From positions 109,561,741 through 109,625,740 of the forward strand of contig CM041465.1 in the NCBI GenBank assembly GCA_023213395.1: 64,000 nt of DNA, read 5' to 3'. The DNA comes from Cycas panzhihuaensis. Taxonomy: Eukaryota > Cycadophyta. Shown one piece after another: positions 22,360 to 33,762 of the stretch. Every line of letters starts with the position of its first letter. Positions within the stretch are counted from its first letter, which is position 1. The translations under genes and the position numbers were made by a program. Under the pieces are notes generated by a model, which was not told the DNA's origin, made no database searches, and was given only the letters and a program-made list of their open reading frames with translations.

Positions 22360-23190
22360 GTCTTGGCCCTTGGCAAGATCATTAAGGTCAAGATAGAATG
22401 CTCTCCTAATGAGGTAAGGATGTACTCCCTTTTATTCTAGGGATTTTGAGATGTTTTTACATGGGATTATTCTGACATGAAGGGAATTAACCCCTTCATT
22501 GTCACTCATAATCTCACCACCATCCCTAGCACCCGCCCCATGCGCCAGAAGTAGCGTCCTCTTCACCATAAGCTCTTAATCGCTGTTAAGATGGAGGTTG
22601 AGAAGCTATTGGATGCTGGACTCATTACCTCCATTGATTACCCTAAGTAGATATCCAACATTGTCCTCGTTGCTAAAAAGAATGGGGCCATCTACATATG
22701 CGTCGATTTTTGCAATATTAACAACGCTTGTCCTAAGGACAACTTTCCACTCCCCTTCATCGATCAAATCATTGATCGAACCACTAGATTCGAAGTTATG
22801 TCCTTAATGGATGGCTTCTCTAGCTACAACTAGATCTAGATATCTCCTGAAGACCACCCCAAGACAGCCTTCACCACCCCGTGGGGTACCTTCGCCTATA
22901 AGGTGATGCCCTTCAATCTTAAAAATATAGGTGCTACTTATCAAAGAGTGATGCATTTCATCTTCCATGACCTCATTGACAACACCTTGGAAGTTTTTAT
23001 GGATGGCATGATGGGTCTCTCATGTGTTAGGGCCCATCATCCCTCCGACTTACGGGCTATCTTTGTACGATGCCGCAAGTATCATATTAGCCTAAACCTG
23101 CTCAAGTGTGTGTTTGCCGTTACCTCTGGCAAACTCCTTAGATTTCTTGTGTCAAAATAAGGGATCCAGATTGACCCTGACAAAGTCAAG
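22360..23190 (+). pseudogene. reverse transcriptase of T1 (catalytic Asp lost)
   Basis: Blocks in order are MEVEKLLDAGLI, YICVDFCNINNACPKDNFPLP, EVMSLMDGFSSYN, KTAFTTPWGTFAYKVMPF, and the active-site block VFMDGMM at 22993-23013. Copy T2 reads FMDD at this point, so T1 has Gly for the second catalytic Asp. In most Tat elements the motif is Y-V-D-D, so Phe-Met-Asp-Asp is a family trait. Stops occur at Gln and Trp positions (for example SYN-stop-I-stop-ISPED). The frame then enters the thumb (LLKCVFAVTSGKLLRFLVS). Confidence 0.88.
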
Positions 23191-23199
23191 GTAATCTTT

Positions 23200-23800
23200 G
23201 ACATGCCGCCTCCGAGAACCCAACGACAGATCAAGTCATTTCTAGGTAGGCTCAGTTTTCTCATACGCTTCTTGGCAGACTTCGCTGTAAGTGCCAAATC
23301 CCTTACGAACCTATTGAAGAAGGGAGCTCCCTTTGTTTGGTCTAATAAGACCCAACAAGCCTTTAAAGGACTTAAGGAAGCCCTCGCTTCCACTCTTACA
23401 CTGGCGTCCCCTCACTTCGATAGGTCCTTCATTCTTTATACCTCAGTGACTAATGAATCCTTGGGCGCTATGTTAGCTTAGGAGGATGACTCAGGAGTCG
23501 AGAGGGCTATTTATTTCATCAGTCATACTCTCATGGTTGCTGAACTTAACTACTCTCCTGCTGAGAAGGAATGTCTCTCCTTGGTCCATGCGACGAAGAA
23601 GTTTAGACATTACTTGCTTGGAAACACCACCAAGGTGATTGTCCAGTCCGATCCCTTGTGATACTTACTCACTCGTTTGGATTTGACGGGTAGGACTGGC
23701 CGTTGGGCTGTCCTACTTCAAGAGTTCAACCTTCACATCATTAACCAGAAATCGAAGAAGGGAATGGTAGTGGTAGAAGCGGCTTCATGAGATGCCCCTA
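23200..23800 (+). pseudogene. RT-linked RNase H of T1, degenerate
   Basis: After PPPRTQRQIKSFLGRL and KKGAPFVWSNKTQQAF the domain reads FILYTSVTNESLGAMLA, IYFISHTL, NYSPAEKECLSLVHA, QSDPL and LTRLDLTGRTGRWAVLLQEF. The T-G-R-x-x-R-W ending is characteristic of Tat RNase H. The first catalytic Asp (normally T-D-A-S) and the last (normally A-D-A-L) are missing even in the better preserved T2 copy. So this domain probably has no nuclease activity in the family, and aRNH is expected to replace it. Confidence 0.8.
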
Positions 23801-23929
23801 TTCCTAACTCTTTTGATACTCCTATGGACGATTCTCTCCCTGATGAGTCTATCTTGACTATTCAGGACGTCCCTCCCTATCCATTCATCGACAATGAGTG
23901 GTATGGCGACATAGTGCAATATATCACGC

Positions 23930-25143
23930 AATAACAATATCGCCCCGATGCTAGTAGTAAAGTTAGATCTCATATCCATACTTCTGCTAGGTAATACTTC
24001 CTCATGGATGAAGTATTGTACAAGAGGTCCTTCTATGGGATCCTCCTCCACTGCGTCATTACCAATGAAGCTGATGAAATACTCCACGAATGCCACCATG
24101 GTATTTGTGGGAGCCACTTTGGGGGCCAGTCTATGGCCCAGAGGATCCTCTATATGGGTTACTTTTGGCTGTCCCTTTTTAAGGACGCCCATGCTTTTGC
24201 CCTGAGATATCGGCAATGTCAAGAACATGCCAACATCTTCCATGTACCTTACGAGGCCCTTCATCCCATCATCTCTCCATGGCCTTTCTCTCAGTGGGGG
24301 CTAAACCTCATCGGGGCTATCTCTCCACCTTCATCATCACAGCACAAGTTTATCTTGACTGCTACTGAATACTTCACCAAATGGGCGAAGGCCATTCCCC
24401 TAATTACTACTCTTGGTAAAACGATAGCTACATTCATTTACTAGCACATCATTTGTCGTTTCGGGATATCAAATGTCTTGATCACTGACAATGGAACCCC
24501 CTTTTATAATAAGGAGATGGATGAGCTTTGTGAGAAGTTCAAGATTTCTCACAAAACTTCTTCTCCTTACTATCTTTAGGCCAATGGTCAAGTAGAGTCA
24601 TTCAACAAGACTCTCGTTAATATCCTAAAGAAAACTGTGGCTTAGTCTTAAAAGGACTGGCACCTCCAGCTGCCTTCTACTTTGTGGGCTTACCGCACCT
24701 CTATCTATTCTACCATGGGAATGACCCCATTCTCCCTAGTTTACAGTACCAAGAGGGTACTCCCATTAGAAGTGGAGATCCCCTCCCTGCGAGTCTCTCT
24801 TCGAGGTCTCATCGATGAGGAGTCGATTTACTAGGCTTGCCTCCTAGACCCCGAAGCTTTGGACGAGAGATGTTTAGTCACTTATCAGGCTAACCTGGCA
24901 TCCAAAGCTCACTCACAAAGGACCTACGATAAACATCTCCATTCCTGTCCTTTGTTTCCCAGGGACCATGTCCTCAAATTAGAATATCTTCATGACCGTT
25001 TGACCAAATTCAAACCTAGATGGGTTGGCCCTTTCGTCATTATCCAAAACCTCAGTAATGGTGCTTATAGGATTGCCACCCTAGAAGGTCTTGAGTTTGA
25101 GAAAGCTGTTAATGGGAAATTCCTTAAGAAGTTTTACTCATGA
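23930..25143 (+). pseudogene. integrase of T1 (broken)
   Basis: The zinc-binding domain reads ECHHGICGSHFGG (His pair) and RYRQCQEHANI (Cys region, first Cys changed to Tyr). The core has WGLNLIGAI (first Asp is Asn), LITDNGTPF (second Asp intact) and ANGQVESFNKT (Glu intact). The C-terminal segment has LPLEVEIPSLRVSLRG, LEYLHDRLTKFKPRWVGPFVI and FEKAVNGKFLKKFYS, ending at a TGA at 25141. The end is conserved in all copies. Several stops, including one at the Tyr-Leu before ANGQVE, disable it. Confidence 0.88.
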
Positions 25144-25649
25144 CCTTGCAATCACCTCACCCACGCTCTAAAATGAGCCTAAACTACCATCTTAAGTTGT
25201 TCCTATTTCTCCTAGCCACGGGTGAAATGACAACTTAGGATAGCCTCTTCCATTTCTTTCTGGTTCCTCCTGCGGAACCCATGTTCCTATTTCCTTTGGG
25301 ACCTTGTCCTCCTATTTGGGCACCCCCAGTGAGGACGACGCTCTGGAGTATCGTTACTCCTCCTCTCGCTTGGTATTTCCTTTGTATATCCTGCTATGCT
25401 CCTTCATGGATGTGCACACTTCCTTATTTCCTAACTGCACATGTGTCTATCACCTCTAATCATGGTAGTCATGTGTGCTCCTATTAGATACATGGCCATG
25501 TATAGAAGGAAATGCGTGCATCACATAACAAAACATCTACATCATACACAATAAAACATACATATCAAAATGGAGTGCCAATTGCCCCGTCTATATATAT
25601 ACATCAAAATCATATGTCATATCGTACATATGGGAAGCTGATGTCTTTG
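25144..25649 (+). other. non-coding region after T1 integrase
   Basis: No frame is conserved here between copies. Short blocks such as TAAACTACCATCTTA after the integrase recur in T2, T3 and T4. The end is A/T-rich with ACATACATATCAAAAT. This is also the 3' side of the antisense gene, so its polyadenylation signal may lie here. Confidence 0.5.
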
Positions 25650-25712
25650 CAGGGGGGGTATAATCATATGACTCTATATATATGACCCCCTGGAGGCCCG
25701 TGCTTTCCCCTG
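25650..25712. promoter_or_regulatory. conserved non-coding box with GGGGG/CCCCC inverted repeat, T1
   Basis: CTTTGCAG, a run of G, TATAATCATATGACTC, TATATATATGACCCCC, then GGAGGCCCGTGCTTT. The same series is kept in T2 (36040-36110, minus), T3 (46730-46795) and T4 (59560-59625, minus). The G run and C run could pair over an AT-rich loop. CTTTGCAG looks like a 3' splice site in the element's sense direction, which could place aRNH on a spliced RNA. Function unknown. Confidence 0.55.
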
Positions 25713-26344
25713 TCAAAATCAGATATATGAGTACTATCCTAGTCTTTGTCCTACTCACAGGGTATCATCTCACAGTGCATGTGATCCCTCTCCTGGGGAC
25801 CACATCCCTCCTAGACTCCTCCTGAGTCTCTGTGAGCTCCCTGCCTCACTCCTCTTGTCTCGTGGCCTCCTCAGGGTCGTCACTGCCATATGGGTCTAAG
25901 TCCTGCTCTGTGCCGACCTTGACATTGCCATGTCCTCGACCAGTTGATTGTATCACACCTGGATACTATCCCGCTCTGTCTCTATGAGATGAAGCCTCTC
26001 CTCCATCCCTCAGAGTCTCTCCTCTAGCACTACCACTTAGATATGGCTCCCCATATCCCCTCCGGCTCCTCCCTGAGTCTCTAGTGCTTGTACGTGACTC
26101 TATAATACGTCTTACATGCCACAGGCCTCGTCCGACTCTCCTCATCATCCCCTAAATGCTATATGCTCTTGGGACTCTACAACCCATATATCTCTTGTCC
26201 TCACCAACAGGGTGAATGTTTCCATGTAGGCACCTATCGATCTAGGTGCATCCTCGATCTGGATGGGCGATTGCCCCTCTATGTATACACGAGTGAACAT
26301 CTCCCTCACCATGACCTCCACCAACTGTTGGATCTCTGTTGTAC

Positions 26345-26453
26345 CTGCAAACCCAACATGCCATATGTCAGTTTGTATCTAGTTGCATACCATAATAAAA
26401 CCAAATCAAACTATCTATCTGGCTATCAAATGGTGAGGAAAGTAAGGCCTCAC
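26345..26453 (-). other. spliceosomal-type intron in the antisense gene, T1
   Basis: Donor TAG/GTGAGGCC and acceptor GGGTTTGCAG/GTAC on the minus strand, 109 nt. The same borders exist in T2 (35284-35398) and T4 (58834-58946). The joined frame is phase 1 and continues into EIQQLVEVMVREMF. Confidence 0.65.
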
Positions 26454-26686
26454 CTACTGCGGCCGCTGGCTCCTCTGCTCATGTGGTAGCCTCTGACCCT
26501 GGCTCTCCACCAGCTGCTAGTACCTCCTCCTCTGGTACCTCCTCTACTAGGGCCTCTTTCCTTGCTAGGACTGGCTCTGCTGTCGCTTATCTGGATCTCT
26601 GCATGATCTGTAGCCTGCGAGCCTGTGTCACTACCCCCCCTGCTCTCCTCTTCAATCCCTGATAGGCCTGCCTCTTCGCCGGCAGT

Positions 26687-26746
26687 CCTGGATGGCCCTG
26701 CTCCTCCTCCCACTGTCCTGGATGGCCCTGCTCCTCCTCCCACTGT
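26687..26746. repeat. 30-bp tandem duplication in PMD exon 1, T1
   Basis: Two exact 30-bp units starting CCTGGATGGCCCTGCTCC. On the minus strand they encode a ten-residue repeat including GGGAGPSRT. T4 has a single related GPSRS segment. Confidence 0.85.
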
Positions 26747-28099
26747 CCCTGATGGATCTGCCTCTCCTGTAGGTCATGACGGGTTGGCCCCATCTCCTCC
26801 ATATCCTCTGTCTCCACCGTCATCATCACCTGGGAGCATCCCGGCTCCCCCTGCTTCCTTGTCGTTGTCCCACCTCACTACTCTATATGGGTCTCCTATG
26901 AGGTCCATCATAGTGAGGAGGTCCAGCGATGTAGCCTCCATTGAGTGTCAGATATGGGCCTGTTCCTCTGTCCCCCTTATTCTAGTCTTCTACCTGTGGA
27001 CCATCGGGGCCCACTCTGTAATTAGGTGTGGCCCCCCTACTGGTGCCACTGCTCCAAAATAATCGAAGAACCAACATTGTAACAGCGTGCTATATAATAG
27101 TCCTTCCCAGCCTGTCATCCTAATAGCATCTAGCTGTGCAATGAGGTTTGCCACTATCAGGGTAGCCCAGTCCATCCTCTCACTGGCCTTGCAATGGCGC
27201 ACTGCATCCATCCATCCCCCAAGGATATCCCTATAGTTTTGTTTCTAGGAAATCCAGAACAGAATGCACAATGTGATGAGTTTCCTCACACGAGGAACTT
27301 TAGATAGTACCATAGCCTGGAGAGGGACCCCTCTCCTCTCCCATCTATCTACCCCTATGAAAAATATTGCTGCCTCTCTATGTGTTGCCTCATTACTAGG
27401 CAGCGCTTCCAGTGTTGTCGTCCTCCCGGTAGGCACTCGATGTCACTTGGATGTCCCTCAGCGACACTATCACGTCTCCCACCTGGGGTAGGTGGAAAAT
27501 GTGCCTCCTCTGGTCCCAATGTGATACTATATCAATCAATAGCCTCTAGTCTGATGTATATTAAGGTGTCCTCAGGACCTTCAGCATGTCACACGTCTGT
27601 AGGACCCCCTTATCCTCCCTGGACATCATCTTGATGAAGCTAAGCATTGCCATCTTGTATCCTCGATTACCTTTACCTTCTAGCCCTGTCTTTCATTGCA
27701 CTCTTATAGCCTCTGTTTCTCTCTTTCTTGTGGGTGCATTTATGGCACCTCGCCATTGCACTTTTTTCGCAGGGCCCTTTCGTCTCGTTTTGTGTGCCAC
27801 CCCCGTGCATGCCCAAGTTTATACTCGTTTGGCTCGTTTCACCATCCTGGACCCATTTTTGCAGCTCTTTTCTGTCCCTAGGGCATCTAGAGGGAATGAT
27901 CCCCCGTCCCGGGGCATGTTTTACTTTCCAAAGTGGCCATTGGTACCCCGGGGTGCCATTTTTCTACCTACTCCCAAGCAATGGTTGGATAGTCTGCTCT
28001 CGTCCTTGAGTAGCCTCATTGCTAGGTCCTCCTACCCTTCACGGCCATTTATTGCTTGCCTTTGAAGCCTCTTTTCACTTCGCTATTATTTATTATTAT

Positions 28100-28640
28100 T
28101 AGGACTTTGTTTCACCTATGTTTCTCTACATTTTTACAGACGACGAAAGCCCCGGTAACCCTAGACCTTCTACCGCTACATGGATTCTTCGTAGCCCCTT
28201 CGGACATGATTTCCTGTGCTTTGGGGTCTTCCTTCTAGAGGCTACCAATAATGAATCTGAGTATACAACTGTTATTGAAGCTCTCACAGATGCTCTTCGT
28301 TTCCATCACAGACCTATCAGTTTGCTTTACGACTCTCAGGTTGTGGTGTCCCATCTTACCTAGGTTTACTAGGTGCGATGCCCTCACCTGAGAACCCTTG
28401 CTTCTGCTGCCAGATCTCTCCTGGATTACTTTCTGTCTGTTGACATTTGGTACATTCCTTGGGCCCTCAACACTAAGGTAGATAGTCTCATTCACCTCAT
28501 CCTTGAGCGTCGTCTTCCTCTTCTTACTGGCTGTCCTTGAGGCTTGTCTAGTCGCTCTGTTGCCCAAGCCCTAGGCTGTCATGTGCTTCACCTTGTGATC
28601 CATTCGCACCTATGAAACCTAGCCACTAATGAGGTTAAAC
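28100..28640 (+). pseudogene. second RNase H (aRNH) of T1, broken
   Basis: The frame reads FLYIFTDDESPGNP (first Asp at 28136-28141), FLLEATNNESEY (Glu), ISLLYDSQVVVSHLT (third Asp) and NTKVDSLIHLIL (last Asp). Spacing and motifs (A-T-N-N-E-A-E-Y, D-S-Q-V-V-V) are those of the plant/archaeal type RNase H that Tat elements carry in addition to the RT-linked one. All four acidic positions are kept, unlike in the RT-linked domain. Two stops after VVSHLT break it. It stands 3 kb after integrase, in sense, separated by the antisense gene, so it probably needs a spliced or separate RNA. Confidence 0.85.
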
Positions 28641-28944
28641 TATAATGACTACTAGTTTTGTTCACTCATCTCTTCTACTTGATCACACATATCTCTTTGT
28701 ATCTTTTGTGGTGGGGGCAACCCCGTCACCCTTCATGTTTTCTAGTTGATTCCCGGGGGGTGCATAGCTAACCCCTATGTTGCCTTCATCTCTGCCTTCG
28801 TATCCATGCATTTCATAATGACACTCACCGGCACCCTTGGCTACTATTACGATCTTGATTTATATATCTACATACACATGTGCTACTGACAGTTATATTG
28901 CCAGCATTCGCTATCGCACCATGCTTCCGAGTGGCGAGGCTTTG
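28641..28944 (+). other. T1 3' untranslated segment before the polypurine tract
   Basis: It contains CCACTAATGAGGTTAAACTA, conserved in all Tat copies here, and TATATATCTACATACACATG, also present in T2, T3 and T4. No frame is conserved. Confidence 0.5.
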
Positions 28945-28959
28945 TTGCCAAGGTGGCAC
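28945..28959 (+). other. polypurine tract of T1
   Basis: TTGCCAAGGTGGCAC precedes the 3' LTR. T2 and T4 show the better preserved form GCCAAGGGGG(T/C)AG. Confidence 0.7.
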
Positions 28960-31723
28960 TGTTTCCCAGCTTCTAGGAATGGATATGGAGCAGTCGACTC
29001 AGGTAAGTGCAAGTATGTTTCTTACCCTATTGTTGTTTTCTTTTGTGAGGAGTATTTGCTTGTATGTTATATCTTCGTAGATGGTTTTGTGCCATCTATG
29101 CCTATTCAGCCTATGGCAACTATAGCGAGGGCATATTCCCAGCGAGTGTGACACCCCAGTGGCTGCATCACTTCCTACAATCTGCCCTACTCCCCTTAAG
29201 ATTCACTTGACTTATGTGATGTTCACTTTTATGTCGACTCACTCCCATTTAGCCTCCTCTTTGCACGCATGAGTCCCATGATCACCTTTCTTGTGGCTTT
29301 TGGTTTGTTGCTTGCCCCTGGGTAGGTGGGCCCGCCCACCTGCCAGCCTCCTAGTGCATTGGTCCACAGCCCTGGTCGGATGTTTGGACCTATCTTATAT
29401 TCTGGTCCCGCAGTGCGGTAAATTTCATAGTACCGCGAAGTTTACCGCGGTACCGTGAAGTTTCCCATGATGCAATTGTTATAACTTATTTTTTAAAACT
29501 GCCATGGCAATTCACGCATTTATTACAGAATTACCACGTGTCTCTCAACCCAACTCAGTGCCAGCTGAGCCCTAATCTCTTAATTAGGGTTGGGGCTGAG
29601 TATTTAAGTCCATATCAACTCTCTTTTAGGATCTTTTGGCTCTTTTTTGAGGGATCAACAAGGAAAAATGCCCAATTATCTGCTATCTTCTTCTGCTCTG
29701 CTACTGTTCCAAGACCTTCAATCACTCTCCAGTGCCCACCTCTCCTTTGGCTTCACTGTGACATCTTCACAGCTCATTGCACGCCTTGGAGAGGGCCTCC
29801 TTAAGGAGTTTTCAGGGTCTCCTTACTAAGGTAGTCACCAAGTGGTCTCAGAAGTAGGATTTTCTCCAGCCATCTTAGCAGGGGCTCCATACCTGCTGTA
29901 CTCCAACTTTTCCTCAGATTTTGTAGCCTCTTCTTAGTAGGCTTTGGTAGAGGCAAATGCCTCCCATCTTCTCCAAAGGTATTTATTAGTTTAAGGTCTT
30001 TCCTTTGCCCAGTTTTTCATGTTTTACACTAGCTTGTCTTATCTTGTTTCAAGGGTTGTTTCTTGCCTTTTCCTTGGATTTGTTTCTCTATTGTTTAGGC
30101 CTCATTTCCTGTGTTTTAGACCTAGGACAGTGGCCAAAGAGGGCTCCATAAGGTTTGGGATAGAGTTGGGTGGATTCTGTACCACCCTCACACTCCCTAA
30201 TAGGCTTTCGCCCTCTAAGCCTTCCTCTTTGCCACCATGTTGCTCCTAGAGTGGGGCAAGAGATTAGTAGGCTATTTCTAGTTGCTGAAATCAGTGTTGG
30301 CACTTGTTGCAGTGCTAGTTTGAGGGCTCATTTCCCTAATCTGGGTAACACATAAACCCCGATTACTTTTCTTGGCTTAGCCCTTCTCTCAACAGCCCGG
30401 TTTGTTTCTCATAGCACTTCGGCTCATTGAGGTTTGCTTTAGGCTCTTTTTGCACCTCTGTCACCCTAGTTTCCAACCAGCTATATAGCCATACCCTCAC
30501 TACCTTGTGGCTTCTTGAGGGATGGTAGGGTTACTCTTTGTAGGAGGTGGGCCACTCTGAGGCTTACCTATCTACTTACAATTCATTTGAGTAGTTTTTA
30601 CCATAGTTTGTTGTTGCAATCTTGTGGTTCATAAACACTAATATATATGTGTAGAGACTTGTTTTTAGTATATGTACACATGTGTTATTAGGACTCCACT
30701 TTGTGTTGCTAGCCTCCTTTCTTTGGAAAGGGATATTTGTGCTTACTTGCAGGTACACAGAGGATGTAAGGGATTTCCCCCTTTTCACTCTTGCAGGTAA
30801 GTGCGTTCACTCATATTTTATTATAGCATTTCATTTGTTATTTTTCCTTTCCTTTTTTCCTTTCATAGCACTCTAGTGTCGCTTCTAGGGAAGGTAAGGA
30901 AGCCCCACACTTTGCCCTACCGCGACCCCTCTTTCACCATGCTTCGTGGAGCGATTTTGGACACCTTGTAGGAGCATTGCTGCTTCAATCATGTCTTCAT
31001 TCCAAGTATGTGCCCTCGCTTCATTTTATTTTCTTTCCTTTAGAAGATTTTGCATGGTGGTAATTAGAGCAGTTAAAAGGAAAAAGGAAATCGACTCTCT
31101 CTTTTGGTTTACATTTTGTTTGTTATATTTTATACATTGCATCTATCATAGGAAAAGGTTTTAGGAAGCTTTTCCCTCCAACCTTTCCCTCCAGCTTGTA
31201 AACTTCCCCCTTGCCCTCTCGGCTTATCATATTTGGTTTAGTTTGCTTGCATGTGTCATAGCATCCTCTTTTCTCTTGGTTGCTCTTTCGAAGGGGGGAA
31301 CTCTTGATCGATTGATCGTTCCTGCTCCCTTCATCCTCCCTCAACTTTCTTCTGCCTAGCTAGATAACTGAGAAGACCTTAACCATAGGTTATTCACTTA
31401 CTTTACCCCTTGCTCATTTCCCTCTGCTATAGGGAAACCCTCGAGGGATTCTCTCCATTTCCTTTTGCCCATCTAAGGGTGGGAGGACTCTTCTCCAAGA
31501 TCTATCTAGGCTACTCTTTTGCCTCCCCTCTTCTTAGTTGAAGCGGGAAACCACCTTTAGGTAGCTGGGTACCATCCGCAGGTCCCGAACTCGCGCTTTG
31601 GCGGATGGGGTGCCCTGCGTGGTACTCGCCTTGCTTGTAGGTTCTTATCTGCACCTGATAGTATCATCGATCATCCTCGCTATCCCTATGTAGCTAGGTG
31701 GTTATCCCATAGACACACATCCA
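28960..31723 (+). repeat. 3' LTR of T1
   Basis: It starts TGTTTCCCAGC and ends CACATCCA, with proper TG...CA ends. It is collinear with 15861-18613 over its whole length. It keeps the motif pair GTACCGCGAAGTTTACC / GGTACCGTGAAGTTT at 29430-29465. Confidence 0.93.
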
Positions 31724-31728
31724 AGGAC
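31724..31728. repeat. target-site duplication of T1, right (AGGAC)
   Basis: Exact repeat of 15856-15860; T2 LTR resumes at 31729. Confidence 0.93.
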
Positions 31729-32765
31729 CTACTGGGCTAAATATAGGGCTAGTCTGCCCCTGCAACCAGTGGAGATGAGGGTTTCTGTAAGGTTTTGCAG
31801 GAGATATCCCAAGAGGCAGCTGAAAGAGACACTTGCTGGGGCGAGTTGGAGAAGATACCACACCTAAACTTGCTTGAGAACATCTGAAGAGAAGCTTTCC
31901 ACCATGAAGAGGGATAGTGCAAGCGAATCTTGGGCTGGAGTTGCAGGAAACATAGGCCTGCAGATGCACCTATAGGGGGAAGAAAGAAGGAGCAAAAGTT
32001 GCAGCAGGAAATAGTTGTGTTAAAGAGCCAAAATGATCTAAGAGAGATAAAATGATGAGGGTTTTGAGATTTATACCCATCCCAGCCCTAAACAAGCGAA
32101 TAGAGTGCGAATAGGGCTGAGCTGAATGCGAGGCCATGTGGTGATTCTGCAGGAAAAGTGAAAATTACCACGATAGTTTTTTTTAAATTAACTTAAAATA
32201 GTCGCACCATGGTAAACTTCGTGGTACCGTGGCAAACTTCGTGGTACCGCTAATCTTACATCAATGTAGGACCAGAAAGTCAGAATAGCAAAAGTCTAGG
32301 TTCCAAGAGCCTTTGGGGGTGATGTGGCAGGCCTGGGAGGGGCTGGCCCTCCTATCTAGGTGGCTAGAATAGTCCAAAAGGCATATGGACAAAGGCAAGA
32401 GGAGCATCAATGGCTAAAGCTCCCAGAAATGAGGTGCTAGGAGCTCAAAATCAAGGCATGAATGGGTCATACAAATCAAATGGAGCTCAAGGCAGTATCG
32501 AGATAATGCAAAGGGTTATAAAGTGCCATGGGGATGCCTACCTTATGGAAAGGTAGGTTCCATTGGGTCGTCATAGGCTCACAATATGACAAGTGACATG
32601 AACAGGCTACAAATGCAAAGTGATCATATAAATGAAGCAATCAGTCATGCAATGAGGCAATGCATCCATCAACCTTTCCAATGAAATAGTATAAGTGAAA
32701 GGAAGAAGCATACCTGAGCTTACCTAAGTCAACTTTATGCGTATCAATTCATTGGCTGGGAAACA
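31729..32765 (-). repeat. 3' LTR of T2, proximal part
   Basis: The LTR start TGTTTCCCAGCC on the minus strand lies at 32765 next to the polypurine tract. The TATA box (TATAAA, minus) is near 32070. A repeated ACTTCGTGGTACCG motif lies at 32210-32255. Confidence 0.88.
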
Positions 32766-32780
32766 CTACCCCCTTGGCAG
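32766..32780 (-). other. polypurine tract of T2
   Basis: CTGCCAAGGGGGTAG on the minus strand adjoins the LTR start. Confidence 0.8.
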
Positions 32781-33149
32781 TAGAGCCTCGCTGCTCGGAA
32801 GCATGGTGCGATGGCGAATGCTGGCAACAAAACTGTTAGTAGCACATGTGTATGTGTATATATAAATCATGATCATAGTAAGTGTCAAGGGTGCCAGTGA
32901 GTGTCATGGCAGAATGCGTGGATATGAGGACAGGGGTGGAGATAAAATAAGGGCTGCCTATGTGCCACCCGAGAATCGACTCGAAGCTAAGAGAGATGAG
33001 GGGACTGCTCCCATCATGATAGTGCAAATAAAAGTACATGATGATATCAGGTAAAATGGGTAAATGAGTAAACTTGGTAGTCGCCATAGTTTAACCTCAT
33101 TAGTAGCTAGCTTTCAGAGGTATGAACAGGTTCACCTAATGATCTATAT

Positions 33150-33640
33150 GACGTCCTGAGACTTAGTTAATAGGGTGATCAAACAAGTCTCAGGGGCAGT
33201 CAACAAAGAGAGGAAGGCGACGCTCAAGGATGATGCGAACAAGGTTGTCCACCTCAGCGTTGAGGGTTGAAGGGATGTATCAGATGTAGACAGACTGGAA
33301 ATTAGCCAGGAAGGATCTTGTGGCCAAAGTGAGGGCTCTCAAGTGAGGGCATCGCACCTACTAAACTTGGGTGAGATGGGACACCACCACCTGGGAGTCG
33401 CAAAGAAGAATAATAGGTCCATGATAGAAACAAAGTGCATCAGTGAGGACCTCAATAATAGCCATGTACTTAGCTTCATTATTGGTGGCCTCAGGGAGGC
33501 AGATTCCAGAGCACAGAAAATCATGCCCAGAAGGGCTGCGAAGAATCCATGTAGCGGCAAAAGGTCCAGGATTACTGCGGCTTTTGCCATTGGTAAAAAT
33601 AAAGAGAGATATAGATGATGAAAGGAAAATATCTCGGTGG
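33150..33640 (-). pseudogene. second RNase H (aRNH) of T2, broken
   Basis: The frame reads LFIFTNGKSRSNPGP (first Asp is Asn by G-to-A), PEATNNEAKY (Glu block), IILLCDSQVVVSHLTQV (third Asp) and NAEVDNLVRIIL (last Asp). The first two thirds are open for more than 90 codons. A double stop follows HLTQV. An upstream open stretch (33640-33762) reads SSYPSWPFIAYH and has a counterpart in T1 and T4, so the real N-terminus may lie there. Confidence 0.82.
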
Positions 33641-33762
33641 AGAAAATATGTGATAATGTAAGAGTCAAAGCAAAAGAGGCTTATATGGTAAGCAATAAAT
33701 GGCCATGAAGGGTAGGAGGACCTAGTAATGAGGCTACCCAAGGACAAGAGCAGGCTACCCAA

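Larger units (their letters stand above)
25760..27665 (-). pseudogene. antisense PMD-like gene of T1, promoter and start deleted
   Basis: On the minus strand, opposite to T1, exon 1 (27665-26454) carries the PMD-like blocks HFPPTPGGRR-equivalent text as HFPPTPG/FHLPQVGD, DRWERRGVPLQAMVL, VRKLITLCILFW, DWATLIVANLIAQLDAI and LLQCWFFDYFGAVAPVG. A Gly/Pro/Ser/Thr-rich tail with a 30-bp duplication follows. Exon 2 (26344-25760) has the coiled-coil part and RRPRD...SEAGSS tail. The 109-nt intron lies at 26345-26453. Similarity joins the aRNH upstream region directly at about 27665, so about 740 bp present in T4 (TATA box, leader, ATG) is missing. A few stops are present. Confidence 0.7.
15861..31723 (+). 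mobile_element. Tat-lineage Ty3/gypsy copy T1, full structure
   Basis: T1 is 15.9 kb with LTRs of 2753 and 2764 bp and the duplication AGGAC on both sides. The internal order is primer site, gag, protease, linker, RT, RNase H, integrase, antisense PMD gene, aRNH, polypurine tract. The RNase H after integrase places it in the Tat lineage (the Ogre/Retand relatives). It is the only copy in the window with all pol domains, but each has stops. LTR divergence by eye is about one base in ten in the first 140 bases, all transitions, so it is old. It lost the promoter and start of the antisense gene. Confidence 0.93.
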
